DNA of 35,301 bases from Methanomassiliicoccus sp. (GCA_004525545.1 SPCU01000006.1:1-35301), one strand, 5' to 3'; counted from the stretch's first letter, positions 1-8,497 are shown. Notes: generated by a model not told the origin, from the sequence alone. Numbers and translations: made by a program.

Positions 1-821
1 CCCTGGTCCATGACCTCGGCGGTCGGTCCCATGCATCCCCGGCAGGGCTGATTGCCCTCCAGGCACTTGGCGCCACAACCCGCCCTGGTGGACGGTCCGA
101 GGCATATGACTCCCTGGTCCAACATGCACTTCTCGGGATCGATGTCGATCTCGTAAGGCATGTTGATCTTGTCTATCTTCTTCAAGGTCCTCTTCCTGGG
201 GCACTCATCGCAGAGGGCCTTCTGGGAGGCGATCACGGAGCCCTTGGGGGGCAACGGGGCGCCTTCCTTGACATGCTTCTCCACTATGTCCAGGAATTCT
301 TTGATCAAGTTGGTGGTCGGCGGGCAGCCTGGCATATAGTAATCGACGTCGATCACCTGATCTAAGGTCATGACAGTGTCATAGAGCATGGGCAGGGTCA
401 CTTCCCCCTCGGGGGCCTGGTAGCTTACCTGAGGGTAGACCTTCTCCACGTTGTCCGATGTGGGTGTCTTTGTGTACACATACTCCAAGAGATCCTTTCT
501 GTTGGTCACGTTTGCCAGCCCGGGGATTCCTCCGAAGCAGGCGCAGGAACCGAATGAGACCACTATCTGAGACTTTTTTCTCAGTAGTTTGGCCATATGC
601 TCGTTCTCACTGCTTCTCACTGCCCCGTTATATAACGTCGCGGTGATCCAACCGTCGGGCATCGCCTCGACATCCTTGATCTTGGCGTCCACGGCGATCG
701 GCCAGAAAACGATATCGGCTATCTCGGCCACGCCTAGGATCTTCTCGTCGATGTCCAGCAAGGCCACATCGCAACCTCCGCAACCGGCACCCCAATATTG
801 TGCGATCCTTATCTTTGCCAT
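1..821 (-). CDS. mvhG: F420-non-reducing hydrogenase small subunit MvhG (3' end cut by window)
   Basis: This is the [NiFe]-hydrogenase small subunit. Its family carries electrons from the active-site subunit MvhA through Fe-S clusters to MvhD and HdrA, in a soluble complex. The N-terminus reads MAKIRIAQYWGAGCGGCD, the proximal-cluster Cys motif. Later Cys-rich segments CDECPRKR, CLGPSTRAGCGAKC and CRGCMG fit the medial and distal clusters. The ATG at 821 follows an AAGGAGG ribosome-binding site about 8 nt upstream. It lies 24 nt after mvhD on the same strand, so it is the third gene of an hdrA-mvhD-mvhG operon. About 273 codons are visible and no stop is reached. mvhA would be expected beyond the window edge, which is inference from other archaea. 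Confidence 0.9.
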   Translation of the reverse strand, partial: MAKIRIAQYWGAGCGGCDVALLDIDEKILGVAEIADIVFWPIAVDAKIKDVEAMPDGWITATLYNGAVRSSENEHMAKLLRKKSQIVVSFGSCACFGGIPGLANVTNRKDLLEYVYTKTPTSDNVEKVYPQVSYQAPEGEVTLPMLYDTVMTLDQVIDVDYYMPGCPPTTNLIKEFLDIVEKHVKEGAPLPPKGSVIASQKALCDECPRKRTLKKIDKINMPYEIDIDPEKCMLDQGVICLGPSTRAGCGAKCLEGNQPCRGCMGPTAEVMDQ

Positions 822-845
822 TTCTTTTCCTCCTTAGAGTAAGAT

Positions 846-1301
846 TCACTCCTCGTTGATGGGGTTCGGTCCGAGCTCCGATACGAGCTGGTTGAACTCC
901 TTGATCGTCTGCTGGAACTTGATCCCCTCAGATGCGGAGACCCATTCTAGCTTCAGGCGGTCTGGGTTAAAGCCGTACTGCTCCAACAGCACGCGGAGCA
1001 GGGCGATCCTCCTCCTGGTGCGGTAGTTGCCGCCGATGTAGTGACAATCGGCTGGGTGACAGCCTAGGACCAGCACACCGTCGGCCCCCTTGGCGAAGGC
1101 ACGCAGGACGAACTCGGGGTCCACCCTGGCGGAGCACATGGTCCTGATGACCCGGAAGTTGGTGGGCATTTGCAGCCTGGAAACTCCGGCCAGGTCGGCC
1201 CCGGCATAGGAGCACCAATTGCAACAGAACACCAACAGGTTGGGTTCCCAGGCCCCGGCCTCTACGGCAGGGGCGCTCTCGGCTTGAGCTTGGTTAGACA
1301 T
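846..1301 (-). CDS. mvhD: F420-non-reducing hydrogenase iron-sulfur subunit MvhD
   Basis: MvhD is the [2Fe-2S] electron-transfer link between hydrogenase MvhAG and HdrA in flavin-based electron bifurcation. The 151-residue protein has the family motifs FCCNWCSYAGAD, a Cys after the RVIRTMC stretch, and VLGCHPADCHYIGGN, which supply the cluster cysteines. Length matches stand-alone MvhD. The ATG overlaps the hdrA stop by one base (TAATG), so the two are translationally coupled. In some lineages MvhD is fused to HdrA; here it is separate but immediately adjacent. Confidence 0.95.
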   Translation of the reverse strand: MSNQAQAESAPAVEAGAWEPNLLVFCCNWCSYAGADLAGVSRLQMPTNFRVIRTMCSARVDPEFVLRAFAKGADGVLVLGCHPADCHYIGGNYRTRRRIALLRVLLEQYGFNPDRLKLEWVSASEGIKFQQTIKEFNQLVSELGPNPINEE

Positions 1302-4300
1302 TACTTACCACCTCCGACCAGAGCGGCGTCGATCTGCGCCAGGATCTGGTTGTTCTTGAAGCCCTTCTGTTCCAGTGCCCCGGACGGGCAGGCGGCCACA
1401 CAGGTTCCGCATCCCATGCACAGACCCTCGTTGATAACGGCCTTGCGCTTCTCTTCCTTCGCTGGGTCACCGACTATGGTGATAGCTTTGTATTCACAGA
1501 CCGGCTCGCAGATCCCGCAGCCGTTGCAGACCATTTCATTCACCGCGGCGATGATGCCCTGGGTCTCCAGATACTCCTTGGAGATGATGGTCATGGCCCT
1601 GGAAGCCGCACCGGACGCCTGACCGATGGTCTCATCGATGAACTTAGGCCAGTGGGCCAGTCCAGCCAAGTAGATACCGCTGGTGGCGAAATCTACCGGC
1701 CTCAGCTTCATATGTGCCTCGAGGAAGTACTTGTCCTTGCTCAGTGGGACCTTGCACATCTTGGCCAGCTCTTCGTTGTCATCGTTTGGTCGGATACCAA
1801 CGCTGAGAACCAACATGTCAGGGGTCAGCTGGACCGGGGCGCCTAGCACCACATCGTCCACCAGGACCTTCATGGCGCTTCCGTCCATGGTCATTTCGGG
1901 CATCTTGTTCTCCGGGAAACGGATGAACTTGACCCCCAACTCGCCAGCCTTCTTGTACAAGATTTCCCTGAAGCCATAGGTCCTTATGTCCTTGTGCAGA
2001 ACGTATACCTGGGCCTTGGGGTCCCTCTTCTTGATCTCGATGGCGTTCTTGACCGCCTTGGAGCAGCAGACACGGCTGCAATAGGGGGCCTCGTCGTTCC
2101 TAGAACCGACGCACTGGATCATGACCACGGTCTTGGCGTCGAACTTGCCATCGACCATTACCTTCTCCAGCTCGTTCTGGGTGACCACTCCCTTGGCCTT
2201 GCCGTACATGTACTCCTTGGGCTCGTAGGCCTTGGCACCGGTAGCGACAATGACCGCGCCGGTTTCCAGCTCTTTGCCGCCGGTTACCTTCACCTTGAAA
2301 TTACCGACGAAGCCGGTAAGGTCCTCCACCATGGTGTTCATGTGAACGGTGATATTGTCGTTGGCGCGCACCTTGGACTCCAGGTCCTTGATGTACTGCC
2401 GGGGTGAGATACCCTCCTCAGCGGTGTACAGATTGTTCATCTGTCCGCCCATGACATCAGTGGCCTCCAGTATGTCGACCTTGAATCCTTGGGCAGCCAT
2501 GTCCATAGCGGAAGTCATACCGGCCAATCCACCGCCGACCACGACAGCGGAATGGGTGACTCCCAGCCTGGACTTGCTCAAGGGCTCGAGGAACCGAGAC
2601 TTGGCGATGGCCATCCTGGTAAGGTCATTGGCCTTCTGGGTGGCCTTCTCCGGTTCATGCATGTGGATCCAGGAGCACTGGTCACGGATGTTGGCCATCT
2701 CAAAGAGGAACGGGTTCAATCCCGCCTCCTTGATGGTGTTCTGGAAAAGCAGCTCGTGCGTCCTTGGGGTGCACGATGAGACCACTACGCGGTTCAGCTT
2801 ATGTTCCTTGATCATCTGTTTTATGGTCTCTTGGGTATCGGCGGAGCAGGTGTACTTGTTCTCCACGGCATAGACCACGTTGGGCAGGGTCTTGACATAG
2901 TCGACCACCGAGGGGACGTCCACAGTTCCACGGATGTTGATCCCGCAGTCGCAGACGAACACACCGATACGGGGTTCCTGGCCGATCACGTCGGTCTCAG
3001 GGGTCTCCGTGACCACGGTATCGATGCTCACCCTATTGGCGAACACATGGGCCCCGGCCTTGGCCGCGGCACCGCTGGCCTCAGCAACAGTGGTGGGAAT
3101 GTCCTTGGGGGCGCTGAAGGCGCCAGTGACATAGATACCCTTCCTGGAGGTCTCCAGGGGGCTGTAAACGCCGGTTTGGCAGAAGCCGAAATCGTTCAGC
3201 TTGAAGCCCAAACTGTCGGCCAAGGCCTTGGCCTGTGCCGGAGGCTGGAAACCAGCGGATAGAACGACCAGGTCGAACTCCTCGGCCAAGATGTTGGCGC
3301 CGTCACTGTACCGAAGCAGCAGATTGTTGCCCTCGGTCTCATCTACGGAGGCCACGCGGGTCCCGCGGTGCATCTTGATGCCGTATTCGCCCTCGGCCCT
3401 CTTGGCGTAGTCTTCGAACTCCTTGCCGAAGGCCCTAACGTCCATGAAGAATATGGTGGACTTCAGACCAGTGGAATGCTCCCCGGCGATTATGGCCTGC
3501 TTGAGCGCGTACATGCAGCAGACGGACGAGCAGAAGGGATTACCGACCTTCTCGTCCCTGGAACCGACGCACTGGATGAATGCCACCTTCTTGGGGGTCT
3601 GGTGATCGGAAGGCCTGACCACGTGTCCCTGGTAGGGACCGGTGGCGCTTAGGACCCTCTCGAACTCCAGGCTGTTGAGCACGTTCTTGAACTCCTTGTA
3701 CCCGTACTCCTTCTTCAGGCGGGCGTCGAACAGCTCGTAACCAGGTGCAAGAACTACGGCACCCACGTTGATCTTCTCGATCTCTTCCTTCATCTCATAA
3801 TCGATAGCGTCAGCGGGGCAGACCTTCTTGCAGTTGCCGCACTTCCCCTTGATGAGGAAAAGGCACTTGTCAGCGTCAATGGCGTATTTCATCGGGACTG
3901 CCTGAGCATAGGCAACATAGATGGCTTTCCTGTTCATCAATCCCAACTCATACTCGCTGGAGACCTTGGACGGACACTTTTCCGCACAAAGTCCGCAACC
4001 GACGCATCTGTCCTCCCGGACGTACCGGGGCTTCTTCTTCAATGTCACGGTGAAATTACCGGCCTCTCCTTCAACGCCCATGACCTCTGTCAAGGTCATC
4101 ATGCTGATCATGGGATGTCTGGATGCTTCCACAAGTTTAGGAGATAGGATACACATCGAACAGTCGTTGGTCGGGAAGGTCTTATCCAACTGAGACATGA
4201 CCCCGCCGATGCTGGCCTTGTTCTCAACCATATAGACCTTGAATCCCGACTCAGCTAGGTCCAGTGAGGTCTGGACACCGCCAATGCCTCCCCCTACCAC

Positions 4301-4327
4301 CAAAACAGAACCGCTTTTAGAATTCAT
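1301..4327 (-). CDS. hdrA: Heterodisulfide reductase subunit A, tandem two-module form
   Basis: HdrA carries the bifurcating FAD and Fe-S clusters between MvhD and HdrBC. From the ATG at 4327 the protein is about 1008 residues, well above the roughly 650 of ordinary HdrA. Module 1 has an FAD motif GGGIGG (near residue 12), the HdrA motif NDCSMCILSPK, two inserted ferredoxin motifs (CVGCGLCAEKCP and CGNCKKVCP) and CVGSR. Module 2 begins with the HdrA N-terminal domain (GVFVCDCGINI, VVSSCTPR), then a second FAD motif GGGLAG (near 598), a second CVGSR, and two C-terminal 4Fe-4S motifs (CNGCGICEPVC, CMGCGTCVAACP). The start is chosen on a strong AGGAGGAG site a few bases upstream. An in-frame GTG at 4438 would add 37 residues but lacks a well-spaced site. 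Confidence 0.93.
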   Translation of the reverse strand: MNSKSGSVLVVGGGIGGVQTSLDLAESGFKVYMVENKASIGGVMSQLDKTFPTNDCSMCILSPKLVEASRHPMISMMTLTEVMGVEGEAGNFTVTLKKKPRYVREDRCVGCGLCAEKCPSKVSSEYELGLMNRKAIYVAYAQAVPMKYAIDADKCLFLIKGKCGNCKKVCPADAIDYEMKEEIEKINVGAVVLAPGYELFDARLKKEYGYKEFKNVLNSLEFERVLSATGPYQGHVVRPSDHQTPKKVAFIQCVGSRDEKVGNPFCSSVCCMYALKQAIIAGEHSTGLKSTIFFMDVRAFGKEFEDYAKRAEGEYGIKMHRGTRVASVDETEGNNLLLRYSDGANILAEEFDLVVLSAGFQPPAQAKALADSLGFKLNDFGFCQTGVYSPLETSRKGIYVTGAFSAPKDIPTTVAEASGAAAKAGAHVFANRVSIDTVVTETPETDVIGQEPRIGVFVCDCGINIRGTVDVPSVVDYVKTLPNVVYAVENKYTCSADTQETIKQMIKEHKLNRVVVSSCTPRTHELLFQNTIKEAGLNPFLFEMANIRDQCSWIHMHEPEKATQKANDLTRMAIAKSRFLEPLSKSRLGVTHSAVVVGGGLAGMTSAMDMAAQGFKVDILEATDVMGGQMNNLYTAEEGISPRQYIKDLESKVRANDNITVHMNTMVEDLTGFVGNFKVKVTGGKELETGAVIVATGAKAYEPKEYMYGKAKGVVTQNELEKVMVDGKFDAKTVVMIQCVGSRNDEAPYCSRVCCSKAVKNAIEIKKRDPKAQVYVLHKDIRTYGFREILYKKAGELGVKFIRFPENKMPEMTMDGSAMKVLVDDVVLGAPVQLTPDMLVLSVGIRPNDDNEELAKMCKVPLSKDKYFLEAHMKLRPVDFATSGIYLAGLAHWPKFIDETIGQASGAASRAMTIISKEYLETQGIIAAVNEMVCNGCGICEPVCEYKAITIVGDPAKEEKRKAVINEGLCMGCGTCVAACPSGALEQKGFKNNQILAQIDAALVGGGK

Positions 4328-4745
4328 TGTTGCTCCTCCTTTAATATCTTCTTTCAATCCGTTGGACGATTGTTCGTCTTTTGAGTCCTTTTTGAACAAT
4401 CCACCAAATATTGACTTTAAACCGCTCAGTTTCCTCACCCTCCAAATTGTTAAATCCCATTCCTAATCAGAATACAAGCTTTCATTTCCCTACAACCTAT
4501 GTTCCAACCCCCTAGAGGTGAATGGGACCCTCCGGAAACCATTATTGCCGGCGGCTGGTCCAGCGGGGAATCGAGCCCTGCATTCGGAGCAGTTCCGCCA
4601 TAATTAATATGTCCATATTTCAACATTTTGAATAAAGTAGTGGGGAAGGACATGGTAATCTCGTCAATGCATATTATTTAAGAGCTTTTCGCTTTTATAG
4701 TTTCTTTTTTCGGAAGAATTAGTTTGATTGTAGAGGAAATGGCGA
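4328..4745. promoter_or_regulatory. Gene-free divergent promoter region between hdrA and the RING-like gene
   Basis: No convincing gene is present. For the plus-strand gene at 4746, a TTTTATA box at about 4693-4699 predicts a start site near 4720, leaving a short leader with GAGG. For hdrA on the minus strand, AT-rich candidates lie at about 4601-4621 and at 4446-4456 (GGGATTTAAC read on the minus strand). Either would give a leader of roughly 100 nt or more before the ATG at 4327. The stretch 4328-4438 is also open in frame with hdrA. Confidence 0.5.
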
Positions 4746-5528
4746 ATGATTCAGGATATCGATGCCTCTTCGTCCATGTTCGATTTTAATAATCGGATGA
4801 TAAATCATATAAATGCAAAAGCGGTGGGTTTCAAGATGCTCTGGACCTTGTTCTTGGGGTCGATCGGTGTCTCCGCCATCGTACCCCTTTATTACATAAT
4901 AACTAGAAGGGACAAGGCCGGGATCAAAGGATGGACCTTTCACGAAGATCAAATCAAACCCTTGAGCAGGACGGAGGTCAGAGTGCGTATCCGACCTGTA
5001 CGTGGGGAGGGTGTGATATGCCAGATATGTATGGGGAGATTAAAGCCAGGTCTCCCTCATTTCAAATGTGGATGTGGAAAGGTGTTCCATATAACCTGCC
5101 TGAAACGCACTGCGTTCTGCCCTTATTGTCAACGTAACTACCTACCTGGGGAGGTGGAGGAGGGCGCCACATACCCTGACATGGAGAGCATGGAATGCCC
5201 CGTGTGTAAACGATCGGTCTACAAGGACTCTGGCAGATGCGAGTGCGGGGCGATCATCGCCGATGAGGAGGGACGATTCTACTGTCCGGGGTGCGGAACG
5301 CAGATCGATGAAGGAGAGAACGAGTGTCCGCACTGCGCTGAACATTTCGAGGATATTAATTTGATACAATGCCCCTTCTGCGGCCGTGTCTTCGATGAGG
5401 GGAGGGGAATATGCGAATGCGGAACGTTCTTGAGCGAGGTCTGCCCCGATTGCGGAGTGTGCCTTTCGTCGGAGGACCGGTCCTGCCCTTCCTGCGGCAT
5501 CAGTTTCGAGCTCGTGGAAGTGTGTTGA
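4746..5528 (+). CDS. Membrane-anchored RING-like and multi-zinc-ribbon protein
   Basis: I do not recognise a named family for this 260-residue protein. One hydrophobic segment at residues 27-52 is followed by RR, consistent with a single membrane anchor. Next comes an eight-ligand pattern C92-x2-C95-x12-C108-x-C110-x4-H115-x2-C118-x6-C125-x2-C128. This has the C4HC3 order of RING-CH/RING-like fingers. After it come several CxxC/CxC knuckles (151-167, 180-197, 209-225, 233-250) typical of archaeal double zinc ribbons. The ATG follows GAGG at 9 nt. It sits between the divergent hdrA operon and ftsZ, which has its own TATA box, so it is probably monocistronic. The function could be protein quality control or ubiquitin-like chemistry; a purely structural zinc protein is equally possible. 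Confidence 0.75.
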   Translation: MIQDIDASSSMFDFNNRMINHINAKAVGFKMLWTLFLGSIGVSAIVPLYYIITRRDKAGIKGWTFHEDQIKPLSRTEVRVRIRPVRGEGVICQICMGRLKPGLPHFKCGCGKVFHITCLKRTAFCPYCQRNYLPGEVEEGATYPDMESMECPVCKRSVYKDSGRCECGAIIADEEGRFYCPGCGTQIDEGENECPHCAEHFEDINLIQCPFCGRVFDEGRGICECGTFLSEVCPDCGVCLSSEDRSCPSCGISFELVEVC

Positions 5529-5552
5529 GCACGGGCGCTGGTATTCCTTGAC

Positions 5553-5560
5553 TTTTTATA
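5553..5560 (+). promoter_or_regulatory. TATA box of ftsZ
   Basis: TTTTTATA lies about 25-32 bases before the GTG at 5585, the spacing expected for a leaderless archaeal transcript. A second AT-rich run follows at 5561-5579. Confidence 0.6.
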
Positions 5561-5584
5561 CTTTATAGAATATTCATAAAACGG

Positions 5585-6652
5585 GTGGGTGCCATTTGCC
5601 CTTTATTTGATAATCTGTTCCAGAAGGAAGGGGAGCAAGCTCCGTCGGCATCATGTGCCGATGACGAAGAACTGATGCGTCTAGTCGAGTCGCTGAAGAT
5701 CAAGATCTCCATCATCGGCTGCGGAGGGGGCGGTTCCAATACTGTCCGCCGAATGCACCAGGGAAATGTTGAGGGAGTGAACCTGGTGGCCTTAAATACA
5801 GATGCCAGGCATCTGCTATCCATACAAGCGCCGCACAAGATCCTCATTGGCAGAAGCATGACCAAGGGGTTGGGCTCTGGTTCAATTCCTGAAATAGGTC
5901 AGAGAGCCGCAGAGGAGTCCGAGAACGAGATCTGGAAGCACGTTGACGGACAGAACATAGTCTTCATCGTGGCGGGAATGGGCGGAGGGACCGGCACAGG
6001 CTCTGCCCCAGTGGTGGCGGAGATGGCCAAAAAGGCCGGCGCGCTTACAATTGGAGTGGTGACCCTGCCGTTCAGGGCCGAAGGCACCGTCCGTATGACC
6101 AATGCCATCAAGGGATTGGAGCGGTTGAAGGAAAGGTGCGACACGACCATCGTTCTGCAGAACGACCGTCTACTGGAACTTGTGCCAAAACTGCCTTTGG
6201 AAGCGGCCTTCCGTGTCACCGACGAGGTGCTCATGCAGAGCATCAGGGGGATCACTGACGCCCTTACCAAGCCCGGTCTGGTCAACATCGATTTCAATGA
6301 TCTATTGACGATCATGCGCAACGGTGGCATGGCCCTCATAGGGCTGGGCGAATCGAGCGAGTATGGACAACGTGCCGAAGCCTGCATCGAGGACGCCTTG
6401 TCGTCACCAATGCTAGGTTCGGTCGACATCAAGCAGGCCAAAGGAGCTTTGGTCAGAGTGGTGGGAGGGGATGACCTGACCGTCACCGAGGCCGAAAAGT
6501 CCGCCCTGCTGGTGAGCGAAGCGGTTGACCCGCGGGCCCACATCATCTGGGGCTGCGCGGTCGATCCCGACCTCAAGGGGAGCATGAGGGTGCTGGTGGT
6601 CTTGACCGGGGTCAAGTTCAACAGTATCGTTGATTCGGTCAAGGGAAGATGA
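5585..6652 (+). CDS. ftsZ: Cell division GTPase FtsZ
   Basis: FtsZ is the tubulin-family GTPase that forms the cytoplasmic division ring. The 355-residue protein has the nucleotide-binding glycine loop GCGGGGSN (45-52), NTDARHL (71-77), the tubulin signature GMGGGTGTGSA (131-141), and the T7 synergy loop NIDFND (234-239) with both acidic residues. It is therefore predicted to be an active GTPase and FtsZ proper rather than CetZ. The N-terminal extension of about 40 residues is poorly conserved in appearance, and the C-terminal tail is very short. The GTG at 5585 is chosen because a TATA box is positioned for leaderless initiation there and no ATG occurs before residue 31. The next gene, Pop5, begins 10 nt after the stop. 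Confidence 0.93.
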   Translation: MGAICPLFDNLFQKEGEQAPSASCADDEELMRLVESLKIKISIIGCGGGGSNTVRRMHQGNVEGVNLVALNTDARHLLSIQAPHKILIGRSMTKGLGSGSIPEIGQRAAEESENEIWKHVDGQNIVFIVAGMGGGTGTGSAPVVAEMAKKAGALTIGVVTLPFRAEGTVRMTNAIKGLERLKERCDTTIVLQNDRLLELVPKLPLEAAFRVTDEVLMQSIRGITDALTKPGLVNIDFNDLLTIMRNGGMALIGLGESSEYGQRAEACIEDALSSPMLGSVDIKQAKGALVRVVGGDDLTVTEAEKSALLVSEAVDPRAHIIWGCAVDPDLKGSMRVLVVLTGVKFNSIVDSVKGR

Positions 6653-6662
6653 GGCTAGACCG

Positions 6663-6968
6663 ATGGTGGTGAAGGAAAAGCGCGGCAGGCGTCGCTACGT
6701 GGCCTTCAAGACCGATCAGAAGGCTTCGGACGAGGAATTGCTAGCGACCCTGACCTCGACCTTCTCCCCTATGGGGATCAAGGTCCCTAAAATAATTCAG
6801 TTCGACGGATCAAAGGGAATATTTCGTTGCTCGCCTAAGGACAAGGACCGGGTCTTGAACGCCTTGGCCGCGCGGTCAGGTTTTGGCCTTTCGATAATCA
6901 CTCTGAGCACCTCCGGGACTCTCATAACCCTTCGGGAAAAATATTTCATCGTGGATGAACGCCGGTGA
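6663..6968 (+). CDS. rnp2: Ribonuclease P protein component 2 (Pop5 family)
   Basis: This 101-residue protein matches archaeal Pop5, a protein subunit of RNase P, which trims 5' leaders from pre-tRNA. The diagnostic N-terminus is RGRRRYVAFK, followed by the alpha-beta body ending in LITLREKYFIVDERR. The ATG at 6663 is chosen over an upstream in-frame start inside ftsZ because GATGAGG sits about 9 nt before it. Pop5 commonly precedes psmA in archaeal exosome/proteasome clusters. Its usual companion Rpp30 is not seen here. Confidence 0.85.
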   Translation: MVVKEKRGRRRYVAFKTDQKASDEELLATLTSTFSPMGIKVPKIIQFDGSKGIFRCSPKDKDRVLNALAARSGFGLSIITLSTSGTLITLREKYFIVDERR

Positions 6969-7005
6969 TGACTGGACCGGGATGCATTCCCTCCAAATAA
7001 TCCCC

Positions 7006-7017
7006 AATAAATATATA
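7006..7017 (+). promoter_or_regulatory. TATA box of the proteasome/exosome operon
   Basis: AATAAATATATA lies in the 98-nt gap before psmA. It predicts a start site near 7035-7040 and a leader of about 30 nt containing GGAGTGA just before the ATG at 7067. Confidence 0.6.
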
Positions 7018-7066
7018 GGTCTTGATAACTTAGGTGGCGTGAGTCGAAGATAATTGGAGTGATTTC

Positions 7067-7789
7067 ATGCAACCAGGACAGATGGCATATGACCGAGCCA
7101 TAACGGTTTTTTCTCCTGACGGGCGACTTTTTCAAGTGGAATATGCTCGAGAGGCTGTAAAGCGCGGCACCACCACCGTCGGCCTGAAGTTTAAGGATGG
7201 AGTGGTCCTCATCGTTGATAAGAGGATCGCCAGCCGCCTGATGGAGCCCAAATCCATAGAAAAGATTTTCCAGATCGATCACCACATTGGCTGCGCCACC
7301 TCCGGACTGGTGGCGGACGCCAGGATACTTGTGGATCAGGCCAGGGTATTGGCCCAGATCAATAAGATCACCTACGACGAAAGGGCGGGAGTGGAGGATC
7401 TGGTCAAGAGGATCTGTGACTACAAGCAGAACTATACCCAATATGGGGGAGTTCGCCCCTTCGGCACCGCACTGCTGGTGGCAGGGGTTGACGACGCAGG
7501 TGAACATCTTTTCGAAACCGACCCCAGCGGGGCTTTGATATCGTATAAGGCAGGCAGCATCGGCGCCGGTCGCAACGTTGTCATGGAGGTCTTCGAGGAG
7601 GACTATCAAGAAGGGATGTCCATGGAGGACGCCGTCGGACTCGGGCTCAAGGCTTTAAAGAAGGCCACCGAGGAGGAGAAGCTCAATCCCAAGGCCGTGG
7701 AGATCGGTGTTGTCCGTCACGGAGAGAACTTCCGCCGCCTGGACGATGCCGAGGTGGAAACCTTCATCGCGAAGGTCAACTCGGAGTGA
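7067..7789 (+). CDS. psmA: 20S proteasome alpha subunit
   Basis: PsmA forms the outer rings of the 20S proteasome, gating entry and docking the PAN or Cdc48 ATPases. The 240-residue protein has the family start [20 protein letters not shown] and the N-terminal helix typical of alpha subunits. It also has the conserved [14 protein letters not shown] and [17 protein letters not shown]. No propeptide or catalytic N-terminal Thr is present, as expected for alpha. GGAGTGA precedes the ATG. It is first in a closely spaced cluster through pfdB, the known archaeal exosome/proteasome superoperon. The beta subunit is not in the window. Confidence 0.97.
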   Translation: MQPGQMAYDRAITVFSPDGRLFQVEYAREAVKRGTTTVGLKFKDGVVLIVDKRIASRLMEPKSIEKIFQIDHHIGCATSGLVADARILVDQARVLAQINKITYDERAGVEDLVKRICDYKQNYTQYGGVRPFGTALLVAGVDDAGEHLFETDPSGALISYKAGSIGAGRNVVMEVFEEDYQEGMSMEDAVGLGLKALKKATEEEKLNPKAVEIGVVRHGENFRRLDDAEVETFIAKVNSE

Positions 7790-7801
7790 GCTGGAGAGTA
7801 G

Positions 7802-8497
7802 ATGGTAGACCTGGAAGAGGCGATTGTGGCTCGCCTGGAGTCCCACGGCGAGTCATTTGAGGTTCTCATAGACCCTAAGGTGGTCAACCACATCCGTGAT
7901 GGGAAGGAGGTCGAGTTGATCGACTATATGGTCATCGACGAGATCTTCAAGAACGCCCATAAGGGCACCCGCGCTTCCGAAGATAAGCTCAAAGAGGTCT
8001 TCAAGACCCTCGACCCAGCCGAGATCGCCAAGATCATCATTCTGAAGGGAGAGGTGCAGCTCACCGCCCAACAGCGCAAGGAGATGCTGGAGAGCAAGCG
8101 GCTCCGCATCATCTCCACCATAGCTCGCAATGCTATCAACCCCCAGACCGGGGGACCGCACACCGCGCAACGCATAGAGATGGCCATGGAAGAGGCCAAG
8201 GTCCATATCGACGCCTTTAAACCGGTGGACCTGCAGGTCCAGTATGTTTTGGACAAACTACGACCTCTGATCCCCATACGTTTCGACAAGATACGAATCG
8301 CCGTCAGGCTAAAGGCCGACGAGTACGCGCGGTGCTTCGAGGACATGACCGAGATGGGGAAGGTCATGAAGCAAGAATGGCAGAAGAACGGGGATTGGAT
8401 AGGTGTCGTGGAGATCCCCGCAGGTCTGAGGGACGACCTGTTCCACCGGCTTAACGCCAAGACGCATGGCACGGTGGAGACCAAGCAATTGAAATGA
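7802..8497 (+). CDS. sdo1: Ribosome maturation protein SBDS (Sdo1)
   Basis: SBDS acts in late large-subunit maturation, releasing aIF6 with an EF-2-like GTPase. At 231 residues the protein has the usual archaeal length of three domains. The N-terminal FYSH domain includes DYMVIDEIFKNAHKG and KIIILKGEVQLT. The central helical part includes NPQTGGPHTAQRIE. The C-terminal ferredoxin-like domain contains WIGVVEIPAGL. It begins 12 nt after psmA. Adjacent placement to psmA and rrp4 is the classical archaeal order, which supports the call. Confidence 0.95.
   Translation: MVDLEEAIVARLESHGESFEVLIDPKVVNHIRDGKEVELIDYMVIDEIFKNAHKGTRASEDKLKEVFKTLDPAEIAKIIILKGEVQLTAQQRKEMLESKRLRIISTIARNAINPQTGGPHTAQRIEMAMEEAKVHIDAFKPVDLQVQYVLDKLRPLIPIRFDKIRIAVRLKADEYARCFEDMTEMGKVMKQEWQKNGDWIGVVEIPAGLRDDLFHRLNAKTHGTVETKQLK

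Noticed and set aside
4545-4600. tRNA-like 3' half on the minus strand (GCAGGGCTCGATTCCCCGC followed by TGGACCA).
   Set aside because: The T-loop begins CTCGATT rather than TTCGA, the stem has a mismatch, and the 5' side is AT-rich with no acceptor, D or anticodon arm.
4450-4653. 67-codon minus-strand ORF upstream of hdrA.
   Set aside because: No ribosome-binding site, irregular composition, and it overlaps likely promoter elements.
5899-6642. Long minus-strand ORF opposite ftsZ.
   Set aside because: It mirrors a GC-biased coding strand; the opposite frame has clear FtsZ motifs and this one has none.
6797-7609. 270-codon minus-strand ORF opposite pop5 and psmA.
   Set aside because: No recognisable motif, no promoter, and it spans two well-supported genes and the psmA promoter on the other strand.
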